64,000 nt of DNA, taken from positions 2,046,001 through 2,110,000 of the forward strand of contig CBDCBH010000003.1 in the NCBI GenBank assembly GCA_965214235.1. The letters are read 5' to 3'. Every line of letters begins with the position of its first letter. Position 1 is the first letter of the stretch. Shown here one piece after another: positions 26,387 to 33,951 of the stretch. Under the pieces are notes generated by a model that was given only the letters and a program-made list of their open reading frames with translations, was not told the DNA's origin and did no database searches. The translations under genes and the position numbers were made by a program. This DNA is from Ilyomonas sp965214235 (GTDB lineage: Bacteria > Bacteroidota > Bacteroidia > Chitinophagales > Chitinophagaceae).

Positions 26387-26839
26387 ATGCAACTCAAATC
26401 AATCATTACAACATTCATTCTTGCGGGTTGTTTGCTGACAGCCTGCAACAACAATAAAGCAAAAGATACAACGGATAAATCAACTTCAGCAGTACCGGAA
26501 AAGTCAAATTCCGATGCCTTCTCTTCATCTGCAAATAGCGAAACACCAGCCAATGATTTGATAGATACAACAAAACTAAAATCGGATTTGAATGATATAC
26601 TTAACTCGGTTGTAAGCGGTAAACCTGATACAACAAAATTGAAAAAAGCGTCGGGTGATATAATGACCACAGATGCGAATGTGCTATCAGATTCCGGCAT
26701 TGATAAACTATATGGCAACAGTAACGATCCTTCTGTAAAAGCGGCTGCCGATGCGCTTAAAAAAATGAGGAATGGAATGGGCATTACACCCGGCAAGTTA
26801 GATAGCATCCGAAAAGAAGCATCTGCTTTACAACATTGA
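26387..26839 (+). CDS. Small lipoprotein of unknown function
   Basis: 150 residues: signal peptide and lipobox (LAGC or LTAC within residues 12-22), then an Asp/Ser/Lys-rich, mostly helical mature part with DTTKLKSDLNDILNSV repeated in spirit by DTTKLKKASGDIM. There is no VTDGKFD end, so it is not one of the paralogues. Probably outer-membrane anchored. Function unknown. Confidence 0.75.
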   Translation: MQLKSIITTFILAGCLLTACNNNKAKDTTDKSTSAVPEKSNSDAFSSSANSETPANDLIDTTKLKSDLNDILNSVVSGKPDTTKLKKASGDIMTTDANVLSDSGIDKLYGNSNDPSVKAAADALKKMRNGMGITPGKLDSIRKEASALQH

Positions 26840-26975
26840 TTTCTATACTTACATCATAAACATAAACAATGAAATACCCCTTATTTGTTGGTTTATCATT
26901 TTCAACCTTAAGCCCAAAAAACAATATTGATAAACTTCGGTTAACCTTACAAGCCAATAACACGCTTGCACAATT

Positions 26976-27665
26976 ATGAAAACAACAATTTCCGTTTGGG
27001 CAATGGGTTTGTTTTTGCTCCTTTTTATAACCGCATGTACTCCTAAACCATCTGCCAATTTGATTGCAAATGGAAGCGCAGAAATACCCAGGTATGATAC
27101 AGTGCCAAACGGCTGGCAAAACATAAAAGGGAATTGGGTTTCTGCAGAAGGTGACAGTGCGCATCATGATTATGCACATGCACAGGACAGCAGCCATTAT
27201 TTTTTTGGAGGGTACGGTTTGCTTTGCATTTTACAACAGGATGCAGATGTTTCGAAATATGCAAAAAGTATTGATGATAAAAAGCAAAGGTTCGTTTTAA
27301 GTGGCTTTGAACAAACTTTAGATCAGGGGCCGCTTTCAGACCAGGGAATGTTGAAAGCGGAATGTTTGGATGCTTCAAAAAATCAAATCTTGTATAGCGA
27401 TTCTACTGATACATTAATGAGTAAAACCAAATGGAAGGCAATTGCAGATACATTTTTAGCACCTTCCGCTACACGTTATATAAGAGTACAATTGGTGGCT
27501 TTTAGAAATGTAGGCGGCGATAATGATGGCTACTTTGATAACATCAGTTTAGTGGCATTACCTTCTCGCAACTACCTCTTACTCATTATCGTAATTGCTG
27601 CCATAATAATTGCCGGCTTCGCTTTTTATTTCCGCAAAAGAAAACCGGCTATTAATAACAAGTAA
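26976..27665 (+). CDS. Exported protein with jellyroll-like domain and C-terminal helix
   Basis: 229 residues. Lipobox FITACTPK, then ANLIANGSAEIP and NGWQNIKGNW, which read like the start of a carbohydrate-binding jellyroll (CBM4/22-like) domain, closing with NDGYFDNISLVALP. A helix at about 200-219 is followed by FRKRKP. The domain call is by pattern only. The two-ended architecture repeats that of the PA14 lipoprotein at 24817, which hints that the two act together at the surface. Confidence 0.75.
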   Translation: MKTTISVWAMGLFLLLFITACTPKPSANLIANGSAEIPRYDTVPNGWQNIKGNWVSAEGDSAHHDYAHAQDSSHYFFGGYGLLCILQQDADVSKYAKSIDDKKQRFVLSGFEQTLDQGPLSDQGMLKAECLDASKNQILYSDSTDTLMSKTKWKAIADTFLAPSATRYIRVQLVAFRNVGGDNDGYFDNISLVALPSRNYLLLIIVIAAIIIAGFAFYFRKRKPAINNK

Positions 27666-27701
27666 AAAATTCAATAACATGTATATTATAAAACATAAAA
27701 A

Positions 27702-28289
27702 ATGAAACGCTTAATTTTTGTCATAGCAATATTCATCATCGCATCATGCACATCCTGCAACAGCAGTAGCGCAAGTAAAGCAGCCAATAAAGAAAATGCT
27801 TCAACAGATAATACAACTTCATCTTCTGTTTCAGGTGATGCAATTTTTTCTTACAGCTTAGACGGTGCAAAGGTTTCCGGTGGCGAAGTTGATGAGCTAC
27901 AAATAAACAATTCAGCAAGCATTACTCAATCTGATCCCGGTGGCAGGGATCTGGTATTTTTTCTTAATGATGAGGAGCAAAAAAACACAGAAACAGTTGC
28001 TCATTCATTGCGTTTCACCATTCCTGATAAAACAGGAACAGTACAATTAACTGAGGATCAGCAAAACAACTGGAATGTGGAATTATTTCTTCCTTCTGGC
28101 GAAGAAGGAAAATATACCGTGTATGGTAACGAATCTTTCAGCATTACGCTTGCAAACATTTCTTCAACACGTGTTTCGGGTACATTTTCCGGAAAGCTAA
28201 AAGCAGCTATTGGCGCGGGCTCTGGCAAAAGTGAGGTTTCTGTAACTGATGGGAAATTTGATATCCCGATCAGACATGATCAAAAATGA
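27702..28289 (+). CDS. Lipoprotein of the VTDGKFD family, copy 4
   Basis: 195 residues: lipobox IIASCTSC, a Ser/Thr/Asn linker, AIFSYSLDGAKVSGGEVDE, TIPDKTGTVQL, ISSTRVSGTFSGKL and VSVTDGKFDIPI. It most resembles copy 3. The other genes between copies 3 and 4 are of different families, so the array was interrupted or rebuilt after duplication. Function unknown. Confidence 0.82.
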   Translation: MKRLIFVIAIFIIASCTSCNSSSASKAANKENASTDNTTSSSVSGDAIFSYSLDGAKVSGGEVDELQINNSASITQSDPGGRDLVFFLNDEEQKNTETVAHSLRFTIPDKTGTVQLTEDQQNNWNVELFLPSGEEGKYTVYGNESFSITLANISSTRVSGTFSGKLKAAIGAGSGKSEVSVTDGKFDIPIRHDQK

Positions 28290-28648
28290 TCCTGCCACCG
28301 GGCACAACACCTGGAAGATAAAAAGCTTTTCTATAATGTTGATTTTTGACAATGGTCATAGAACTCAACATAAAATTAAAGAGTTGAATATTTGGCTTAC
28401 GCAAGATAGCAGATATAAAAACTCTCTTTTCGATAAAAACGATAGTCTTATTTAATAGGTGATAGAGTAAAAAAATTTTTTACCCATTAGCCAAATGAAG
28501 AACCAACAAACCCAAAGCGGCAACCCAAAAAGCTTTTGTAGAAACACTAACCGCGAGATATGATGAATGAAATGCAAAAGGAAAGTCGGTAAAGAGAGAT
28601 GAGTAACATTTCTATCTAAATGCCCGTCAATCGTGCAAAGCTTCCTAT
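28290..28648. other. Intergenic region, no gene seen
   Basis: 359 bp, AT-rich. It includes the short palindrome taaaaaaattttttac near 28468. No open frame looks like protein. Confidence 0.5.
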
Positions 28649-28899
28649 ATGCAAAAAATCCTGACAGCCTTTCTTTGCTGCTTTGTATTGACATTACCCT
28701 TTGGACAAAGGGAACAAAACGTCTCAGCTTATTTGTCTTTGCAATACAATACTACCCTTTATGATAGGACATTAAGCAACAATCCATGTAGTGTGAGTGT
28801 TGGTCTTCAGACTTTTTTAAACACGGGGGACAAAATTTAAAACCACTATTGATTTGACAGCGGATGGTTTACTCCAGGACGATTCAAAAACGGTCTTCC
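28649..28899 (+). pseudogene. Frameshifted 5' part of a secreted-protein gene
   Basis: The frame starts MQKILTAFLCCFVLTLPFGQ, a signal peptide, and runs to VGLQTFLNTGDKI then stop. Dropping one G from the run of five at 28825-28829 gives NTGTKFKTTIDLTADGLLQD and then DSKTVFL, a natural continuation. The gene then runs into the tail of the converging hydrolase gene, so its 3' part is lost. Looks like the start of an outer-membrane beta-barrel-type protein, now dead. Confidence 0.55.
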
Positions 28900-29790
28900 T
28901 TATTTCTTTATCCAGCCGTTATCCGCCAGCCAGTCGGCAAGGCGTTGCGGCCAGCCTTTTAGCGTAGTTAATGTTGACCGGTAACCCATATTAAAGCCAT
29001 GCCTTCCCTGCGAATATAAATGCACTTCTACCGGAACTTTTGCCACCCTGTACAGGGAAAGGATTTTTACAACGGGGGCAGAACAACAAGAGTCATCACT
29101 GGCGGCAAGCAGGAACGCCGGAGGTAATGGCAGCGTTACCTTGTCTGGCACGGCAGCAGGACCCGGATAAATAAGAATAGAAAAATCCGGCTTTGCCGTT
29201 AGCTTGTCTATAGCGTCAGGCTTCACAGAATGAGGCTGGTTGTAAGCGAACGAAACCCATCCTGCCAATTCACCACCGGCAGAAAAGCCCATCACGCCAA
29301 TGCGCGCAGTATCCAAATGAAAACCGGCTGCCTTACTACGCACCAGCCGCATTGCCCGAAACACATCCTGCTTTGTGTTTTCGATAGTATAAACTGAACT
29401 ATCTTCTTTATACAACCTGTATTTTAAAACAAAAGCGGTTATACCCAGGTTATTTAGATATTTAGCAGCATCTACACCCTCTGCATTATAAACAAGTGTT
29501 TTATGCCCACCGCCGGGGCAGATTACAACCGCTGCGCCGGTTGCTTTTTCTTTGGATGGAAGAAACACAGTGAGGGAAGGATTGTTTACATGTTTTACCC
29601 ACCAGTCTTTGGCCTGCTCGGGTTCATTCTTTCTCTTTTCAAAACCCGGCGCACCGTTTTGCCATAAGGGAATGGTAAAAGAGCTGTCCTGTCCATAAGA
29701 AATCGTAGCTGTAAACCAGCCCGAAAAGAAACAAAAACAACACGCAAATGTTTGGGTTTGCCAACCCTTAGCTGAATTCCTGATTTTCAT
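28900..29790 (-). CDS. Secreted alpha/beta hydrolase (BD-FAE/axe-like)
   Basis: 296 residues with signal peptide and an esterase fold of the acetylxylan/feruloyl esterase-like kind: VVICPGGGHKTL as oxyanion loop, GVMGFSAGGELAG with the nucleophile serine, LLAASDDSCC with the acid region, and YSQGRHGFNMG with the histidine. It should cleave ester bonds on polysaccharide side chains or small esters outside the cell. It stands alone and reads towards a dead gene. Family sure, substrate open. Confidence 0.88.
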   Translation of the reverse strand: MKIRNSAKGWQTQTFACCFCFFSGWFTATISYGQDSSFTIPLWQNGAPGFEKRKNEPEQAKDWWVKHVNNPSLTVFLPSKEKATGAAVVICPGGGHKTLVYNAEGVDAAKYLNNLGITAFVLKYRLYKEDSSVYTIENTKQDVFRAMRLVRSKAAGFHLDTARIGVMGFSAGGELAGWVSFAYNQPHSVKPDAIDKLTAKPDFSILIYPGPAAVPDKVTLPLPPAFLLAASDDSCCSAPVVKILSLYRVAKVPVEVHLYSQGRHGFNMGYRSTLTTLKGWPQRLADWLADNGWIKK

Positions 29791-30177
29791 AAATTATTTA
29801 CGGTTTTGGCTTTACTTGTAAACAATGCATTGATACGAGTAAAGCTGATTTGTTTCTGCATATCATGTTAGATGACTTGATTTAACCGCTATACCTGCAC
29901 CTAAAAAAATTATTTATCTGGTATGGGACAAATTTTTCTTCCACGTGTGTTTTTACAATAGCCGGAAAACGTTTCAATTTGATATTACTGCCAAACTTTG
30001 AATGAGGTCTAAACAATAATTCATTTTCCCCTCGTTGGCATAGTCTTCTGACTACGTTATAAGGTTCTGCAATCTCCTGATTCTTTTTCTTTTTGATAAT
30101 GACAAATACACTAACCAGTAATATAAAATAATTCTGTTGCAATAAATACCTTTACTCTTCATTTAAAAAGGTGTACC
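29791..30177. other. Divergent intergenic region
   Basis: 387 bp between the leftward hydrolase and the rightward three-gene cassette. Promoters for both should be here, but I cannot place boxes. A minus-strand open frame (29882-30142) has no protein-like features. Confidence 0.45.
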
Positions 30178-30840
30178 ATGAATATTCTGAAAAATATACT
30201 GGGTGTGTTTGTTGAATTTAAAGAGGATGACAAAGCAAGCAAACCAGAAATAGCGCCCGATACAGTAGATAGAAATGCAAAGCCGACGAGCAATAACACA
30301 GTCGGTTCTTCTACGTATCCATCAGCCACAACGCCCAATACGGGAACGGCTTACCACAAGCATTTTGAAGACGTAATGGAACAAGCCAATGCGGGCAATC
30401 CCTTGTTTAAAGGCACCGACTTTAAGGAGTTTGTAGACAGCAAGGCGGATTTAGATGCTATAACAAATGAACCGACAAAATACAGAACGGCATTTAATGT
30501 GCTGAAAAGAACAGGGCTTACTAAAGATAGGTTGGTATCAACCGGGCAGGAATACATTAAGGTGATACAACGCGACCTTGATGCTTTTGAAAATGCCTAT
30601 GCACAACAATACAAAGCAGACGTAGAAAACAACGAGCAGCTTCTGCAGCAGAAAGCGCAGGAGTTACAGGCGCTGAACGATAAAATTATGGCGCTGAACA
30701 AAGAGATGAAAGAATTAAGTGGGCAGGTGATGCAAAGCAAAGACCGTTTAAGCGCAAACAAAGCTTCCTTTGTACTGGCAGGAGAAAACAAAAAGAAAGA
30801 AATAAAAGGTGAATTAGAAAAAATTGAACAATACTTTTAG
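30178..30840 (+). CDS. Coiled-coil protein, first gene of the actin-fold cassette
   Basis: 220 residues without signal peptide. A polar, disordered stretch (about 15-60), then a compact helical segment around HKHFEDVMEQANAGNPLF and FKEFVDSKADLDAI, then a long coiled coil (about 130-215) with LQQKAQELQALNDKIMALNK. I recognise no named family. The coiled-coil end recalls PspA/ESCRT-III-like or tubular scaffold proteins in general style. It is 28 bases ahead of the membrane coiled-coil gene, so the two are co-transcribed. Confidence 0.82.
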   Translation: MNILKNILGVFVEFKEDDKASKPEIAPDTVDRNAKPTSNNTVGSSTYPSATTPNTGTAYHKHFEDVMEQANAGNPLFKGTDFKEFVDSKADLDAITNEPTKYRTAFNVLKRTGLTKDRLVSTGQEYIKVIQRDLDAFENAYAQQYKADVENNEQLLQQKAQELQALNDKIMALNKEMKELSGQVMQSKDRLSANKASFVLAGENKKKEIKGELEKIEQYF

Positions 30841-30868
30841 GTAACAATTCTAAAAAACAAGAACAGAT

Positions 30869-31891
30869 ATGGCAAATGAAATCATCAAACCAAACTTTGA
30901 ACTTCCGAAAGGAGATCCTAAGAAAACCTGGGGCACCATTATGACGATGCTGATCCTTTGCGGGTTAGGCTTTCTTTTTTACCTATACATTCTTCCGTTC
31001 CTTCTTTCCGTTGTGTGGGGCACGGTTCAGCTAATCATTGGCATTGCCGTAGCCATTGTTTTATTAATGATACTCACCAATGCAAAGTTCTGGCGTGGCA
31101 TCCGGTATTTTTCCGAAGCCATTGCACAAGGTATGTTGGGTTGGGCAATAGAAATGAACCCATGGAACATATTAAACCTGCAGGTAGAGCAGGCTGAAAA
31201 AGACAGGAACCAATTACGGGTTCATGGCGAGAAACTGAAAGCGCAGGAAACCTCACTGCATTTCCAGTTAGAAGAGAATGAAAAGAACTTACGACAGGCA
31301 GGCGAAGAAGTGAAAATCTGCCAGGCAAGACTGCAAAAGAACCCCGGAGATTTTGATACCCAATTAGCTCTTGAAACCTCCGCCACTAATTTCAATAACG
31401 CGAAAGACTTTATTGATGCCGTAAAACCGGTGGAGAATGATGTGAAGAACCTGGTGGTGTTTGCCGACAAAGCATACCGCAAATCCGGCGTAGCCTTATT
31501 GAATTCAAAAAACACCATTAAAATACAAAAGGCAAAGTACGATGCCGTTACTACCGCTTCTGCCACCATGGGAAAAGCGATGAAAGCCTTTACGGGCAAT
31601 ACAGAACTCAACACGGATGCAGATATGGCCATTCAAAAAATACGGCAGGATGTAGCCAATAAAATTGGCGGTATCAAATCGGCTATCCAGATTACCTCGC
31701 AGGCAATGAATGCGCAGGATTTAAAAGACGCTGCCAAAGTTTCGTTGGCTGCGCAAACCGCTACGAAACTGGATGTTGACAATACCTTTAATTATTCCGA
31801 TTCCATCCAGTCGTCTGCCGGTAATTTAGACAAAACAAATCCGGGCTTGGATAGCGGCAAGAACCAGTATCTGGATTATCTGAACAAATAG
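30869..31891 (+). CDS. Membrane protein with coiled-coil tail
   Basis: 340 residues: two hydrophobic helices at about 22-50 and 52-72 (MLILCGLGFLFYLYILPFLL, then TVQLIIGIAVAIVLLMILT), and then a cytoplasmic helical part to the end. The segment at about 105-155 is strongly coiled coil (EKDRNQLRVHGEKLKAQETS), and about 165-300 is a long alpha-helical bundle-like region. The helical part resembles PspA-type membrane-remodelling proteins by heptad pattern only. It sits between the other coiled-coil gene and the actin-fold gene. Function unknown. Confidence 0.83.
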   Translation: MANEIIKPNFELPKGDPKKTWGTIMTMLILCGLGFLFYLYILPFLLSVVWGTVQLIIGIAVAIVLLMILTNAKFWRGIRYFSEAIAQGMLGWAIEMNPWNILNLQVEQAEKDRNQLRVHGEKLKAQETSLHFQLEENEKNLRQAGEEVKICQARLQKNPGDFDTQLALETSATNFNNAKDFIDAVKPVENDVKNLVVFADKAYRKSGVALLNSKNTIKIQKAKYDAVTTASATMGKAMKAFTGNTELNTDADMAIQKIRQDVANKIGGIKSAIQITSQAMNAQDLKDAAKVSLAAQTATKLDVDNTFNYSDSIQSSAGNLDKTNPGLDSGKNQYLDYLNK

Positions 31892-31946
31892 CGAACACTC
31901 TTTATTCTATTGTAAACACACATTTCTGTAATAAAATCTGAACACG

Positions 31947-32948
31947 ATGAAACTAAAGCCAGGCGGCAAAATTGCCATCTTCCTTATCCTTGGTATCGCT
32001 GCTTTTTTCCTGATTAAAAAATATGTGCCTTTGAACACGGCGCATGATGGCTCAACCACAACAAATTCAACAACAGCCAGTCAGGACGCTGATACTGCTA
32101 CCAAAGAAAATAGAGCAAAAACAAACGCTGCCAAAAGCGAAGCGCGCACGTTTAACTACACACCCGAAGAGCCGGTAAATGGAATTTTGAAAGGCGTTGT
32201 AGAAGTGGGTGCTTCCGGGTTTAATTCTTTTGTGATTAATATGGATAAAGAGAAACGCTGGAAAATTGTTTCAAAAGACTTTGGCGAATCGCTGGCGTAT
32301 GAAGGCTTGGCAACTACCGACGACATCAGGATTGGTTTGAAAAAATATCTTGCCAGTATGTTTGAGAAAGGGGTTGCCAGTAAGAATATGCACTTCGTGA
32401 TTTCGTCCGGCGCACAAAAAGAACCTAAGACGCTTACCATCTCGAACGAGCTTAAAAAGATGGGTTATGTAGTTAACCTTGTTACGGCAGATCAGGAAGC
32501 CAAGCTGGCTTTTAAAGCTACCGTTCCACCCTCTTTCCAGGACAATTCTTTTTTGGTTGACCTTGGTTCCGGCAATACCAAAGTTTCGTGGCAGGAAGGA
32601 GGCAACCTGAAAAGTATGGAGTTGCCCGGTGCCAAATACTATGAGCAAAACCAACCGGATGACGATGTGTACAAAGGGGTAAAAGAGAAGGCAGGCACCA
32701 TACCGGAAGCTAAAAGGAATGTATGCTTTATCCTGGGAGGTGTTCCCTTTACACTTGCCAAGCAGACACGCAACGGGGAAGAAAGATTTACTGTACTAAA
32801 CGCACCGGGTAGTTATACAGCTTCCGATAAAAAAATGGGTGCCGGTCTCAATATTTACAAAGGCATATCAGATGCAACTAAATGCGACACGTTTGTTTTC
32901 GATTGGGATGCTAATTTCACCATCGGCTTTTTATTGAGTTTAAAATAA
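31947..32948 (+). CDS. Membrane-anchored actin-fold protein, Ppx/GppA-like
   Basis: 333 residues. An N-terminal helix (8-24) anchors it, followed by a Thr/Ala-rich linker to about 65. The soluble domain has the two glycine-rich phosphate-binding loops of the actin/Hsp70/sugar-kinase superfamily: VVEVGASGFNSFVI at 84-97 and FLVDLGSGNTKVSW at 202-215, the latter preceded by VTADQEAKLAFKA as in exopolyphosphatase/GppA, plus CFILGGVPF at 260-268. The Ppx/GppA glycines (DIGGGSTE) are partly changed to DLGSGNTK. So it may bind nucleotide or polyphosphate rather than hydrolyse it as usual. Last gene of a three-gene unit; the pairing with two coiled-coil proteins is unusual. Confidence 0.8.
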   Translation: MKLKPGGKIAIFLILGIAAFFLIKKYVPLNTAHDGSTTTNSTTASQDADTATKENRAKTNAAKSEARTFNYTPEEPVNGILKGVVEVGASGFNSFVINMDKEKRWKIVSKDFGESLAYEGLATTDDIRIGLKKYLASMFEKGVASKNMHFVISSGAQKEPKTLTISNELKKMGYVVNLVTADQEAKLAFKATVPPSFQDNSFLVDLGSGNTKVSWQEGGNLKSMELPGAKYYEQNQPDDDVYKGVKEKAGTIPEAKRNVCFILGGVPFTLAKQTRNGEERFTVLNAPGSYTASDKKMGAGLNIYKGISDATKCDTFVFDWDANFTIGFLLSLK

Positions 32949-33030
32949 AACAGAAAAACAGAAGAAGGGTAGGAAGTTGTTTGCCCATGCAGTGCTTATG
33001 CCGGAGCCATTAGCCAGAACTTACAGCAAA

Positions 33031-33174
33031 AGGCTAAGTCGGGATGAAAGTAAAAGTAGGTGAGAGTGTGTACCATTTTGCGCTGAAGGAATACTTAGCC
33101 TCATGTTCTTCAAGGTGTTAGCGTAGCGCACCTTGAAGCGAAAGAAAAGATGATTCTGGAGAATCATCTTTTTT
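33031..33174 (+). ncRNA. Candidate structured RNA or 3' end of the cassette
   Basis: Three stems in a row, about 80 bases after the actin-fold gene. A 9-bp closing stem pairs aggctaagt (33031-33039) with acttagcct (33093-33101). A 10-bp stem pairs 33108-33117 with 33129-33138. A 13-bp stem, 33145-33157 with 33160-33172, is followed by T residues. The order stem, stem, terminator resembles a small RNA or structured 3' UTR. I see no tRNA-like or known riboswitch features. Confidence 0.4.
33145..33174 (+). terminator. Rho-independent terminator
   Basis: Perfect 13-bp hairpin aaaagatgattct/agaatcatctttt with a 2-base loop, followed by T residues. It would end transcription of the three-gene cassette. 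Confidence 0.7.
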
Positions 33175-33222
33175 AATAGCCGAAAACTTCTACCCTTATT
33201 CGTCGTAATTTACCAAAAATAC

Positions 33223-33309
33223 AAAACAGCCACACTTCCCCTGAAACGTTTCAACGGTCAACTTCTTATGTAGTTGTGGACTGCTTACCTACTCGAATTC
33301 AACCACCAT
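33223..33309 (+). repeat. 87-bp direct repeat, copy A
   Basis: Matches 36286-36372 at 81 of 87 positions in the same orientation. The repeat contains the palindrome gaaacgtttc. The two copies flank the M13 peptidase gene at about 3 kb spacing. Confidence 0.75.
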
Positions 33310-33951
33310 TCACAACCAAAAAATAATCCCGAGTTGATACTTTTTACTTCCTTTCTTCATAACCAATAACGCTCACCTTAGCAGCATTCATTCAGTATCA
33401 CACTTCTATTCCACTTTCCAACCAAAACAAATATGAAATCCAAAAGAATAAAGCAACCACAACCTGCATTTACTATATCCAACTCTGCCACTTCCGATTG
33501 GATACACAAGCAGCAACTCATACAGAAGTTTCTTATCCCAGCCGCACCCTGCAATGCTATCGTAGCTAAAACCTCATCCGTCTGCAAAGCCCTGAGGCAA
33601 AGTCTTTTGCTTACCCTGAATCTTCCAGGTCTTGGAGGTAAATGCTGCACGCCCTGGTGTCATAGCTCAACTCTTTGTTTTTGCCCCATTTTTCTACCTT
33701 TTTCTTCCTCAACCTAGCAAAGTGTTAGTCCTCGCAGCGTAGCTTACAAATTTTCTTGTATAAAGCAGTACAAAATTCATTGTGAGGATGAAAGGTTACT
33801 ACAAATTCAATTGTATATAAACAGTATACAGATGAAGGAAAAACATTTGGAATAATTACCTTCGATTAAATAAAAATCAATTTCCTATCTCTGCATAAAA
33901 AAATACAAAGCCCGTGATGGGTTCATCATTTCACTTGCACAACACCAGTTT
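33310..33951. other. Intergenic region with unusual base composition
   Basis: 642 bp ahead of the M13 peptidase gene. A stretch at about 33433-33717 is noticeably less AT-rich than its surroundings and open on both strands, but neither frame shows a protein-like start, domain or relative. I leave it unassigned. Confidence 0.4.

Noticed and set aside
22728..28289. CRISPR array or tandem DNA repeat as explanation for the repeated motifs
   Set aside because: The repeats are coding, at uneven distances and of protein-family type; no direct-repeat/spacer pattern exists in the window.
29882..30142. Minus-strand 86-codon frame ahead of the actin-fold cassette
   Set aside because: No protein-like features; likely chance opening in a promoter region.
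33378..33717. Overlapping open frames on both strands in a less AT-rich stretch
   Set aside because: Neither translation shows a domain, signal or family resemblance; the openness follows from base composition.
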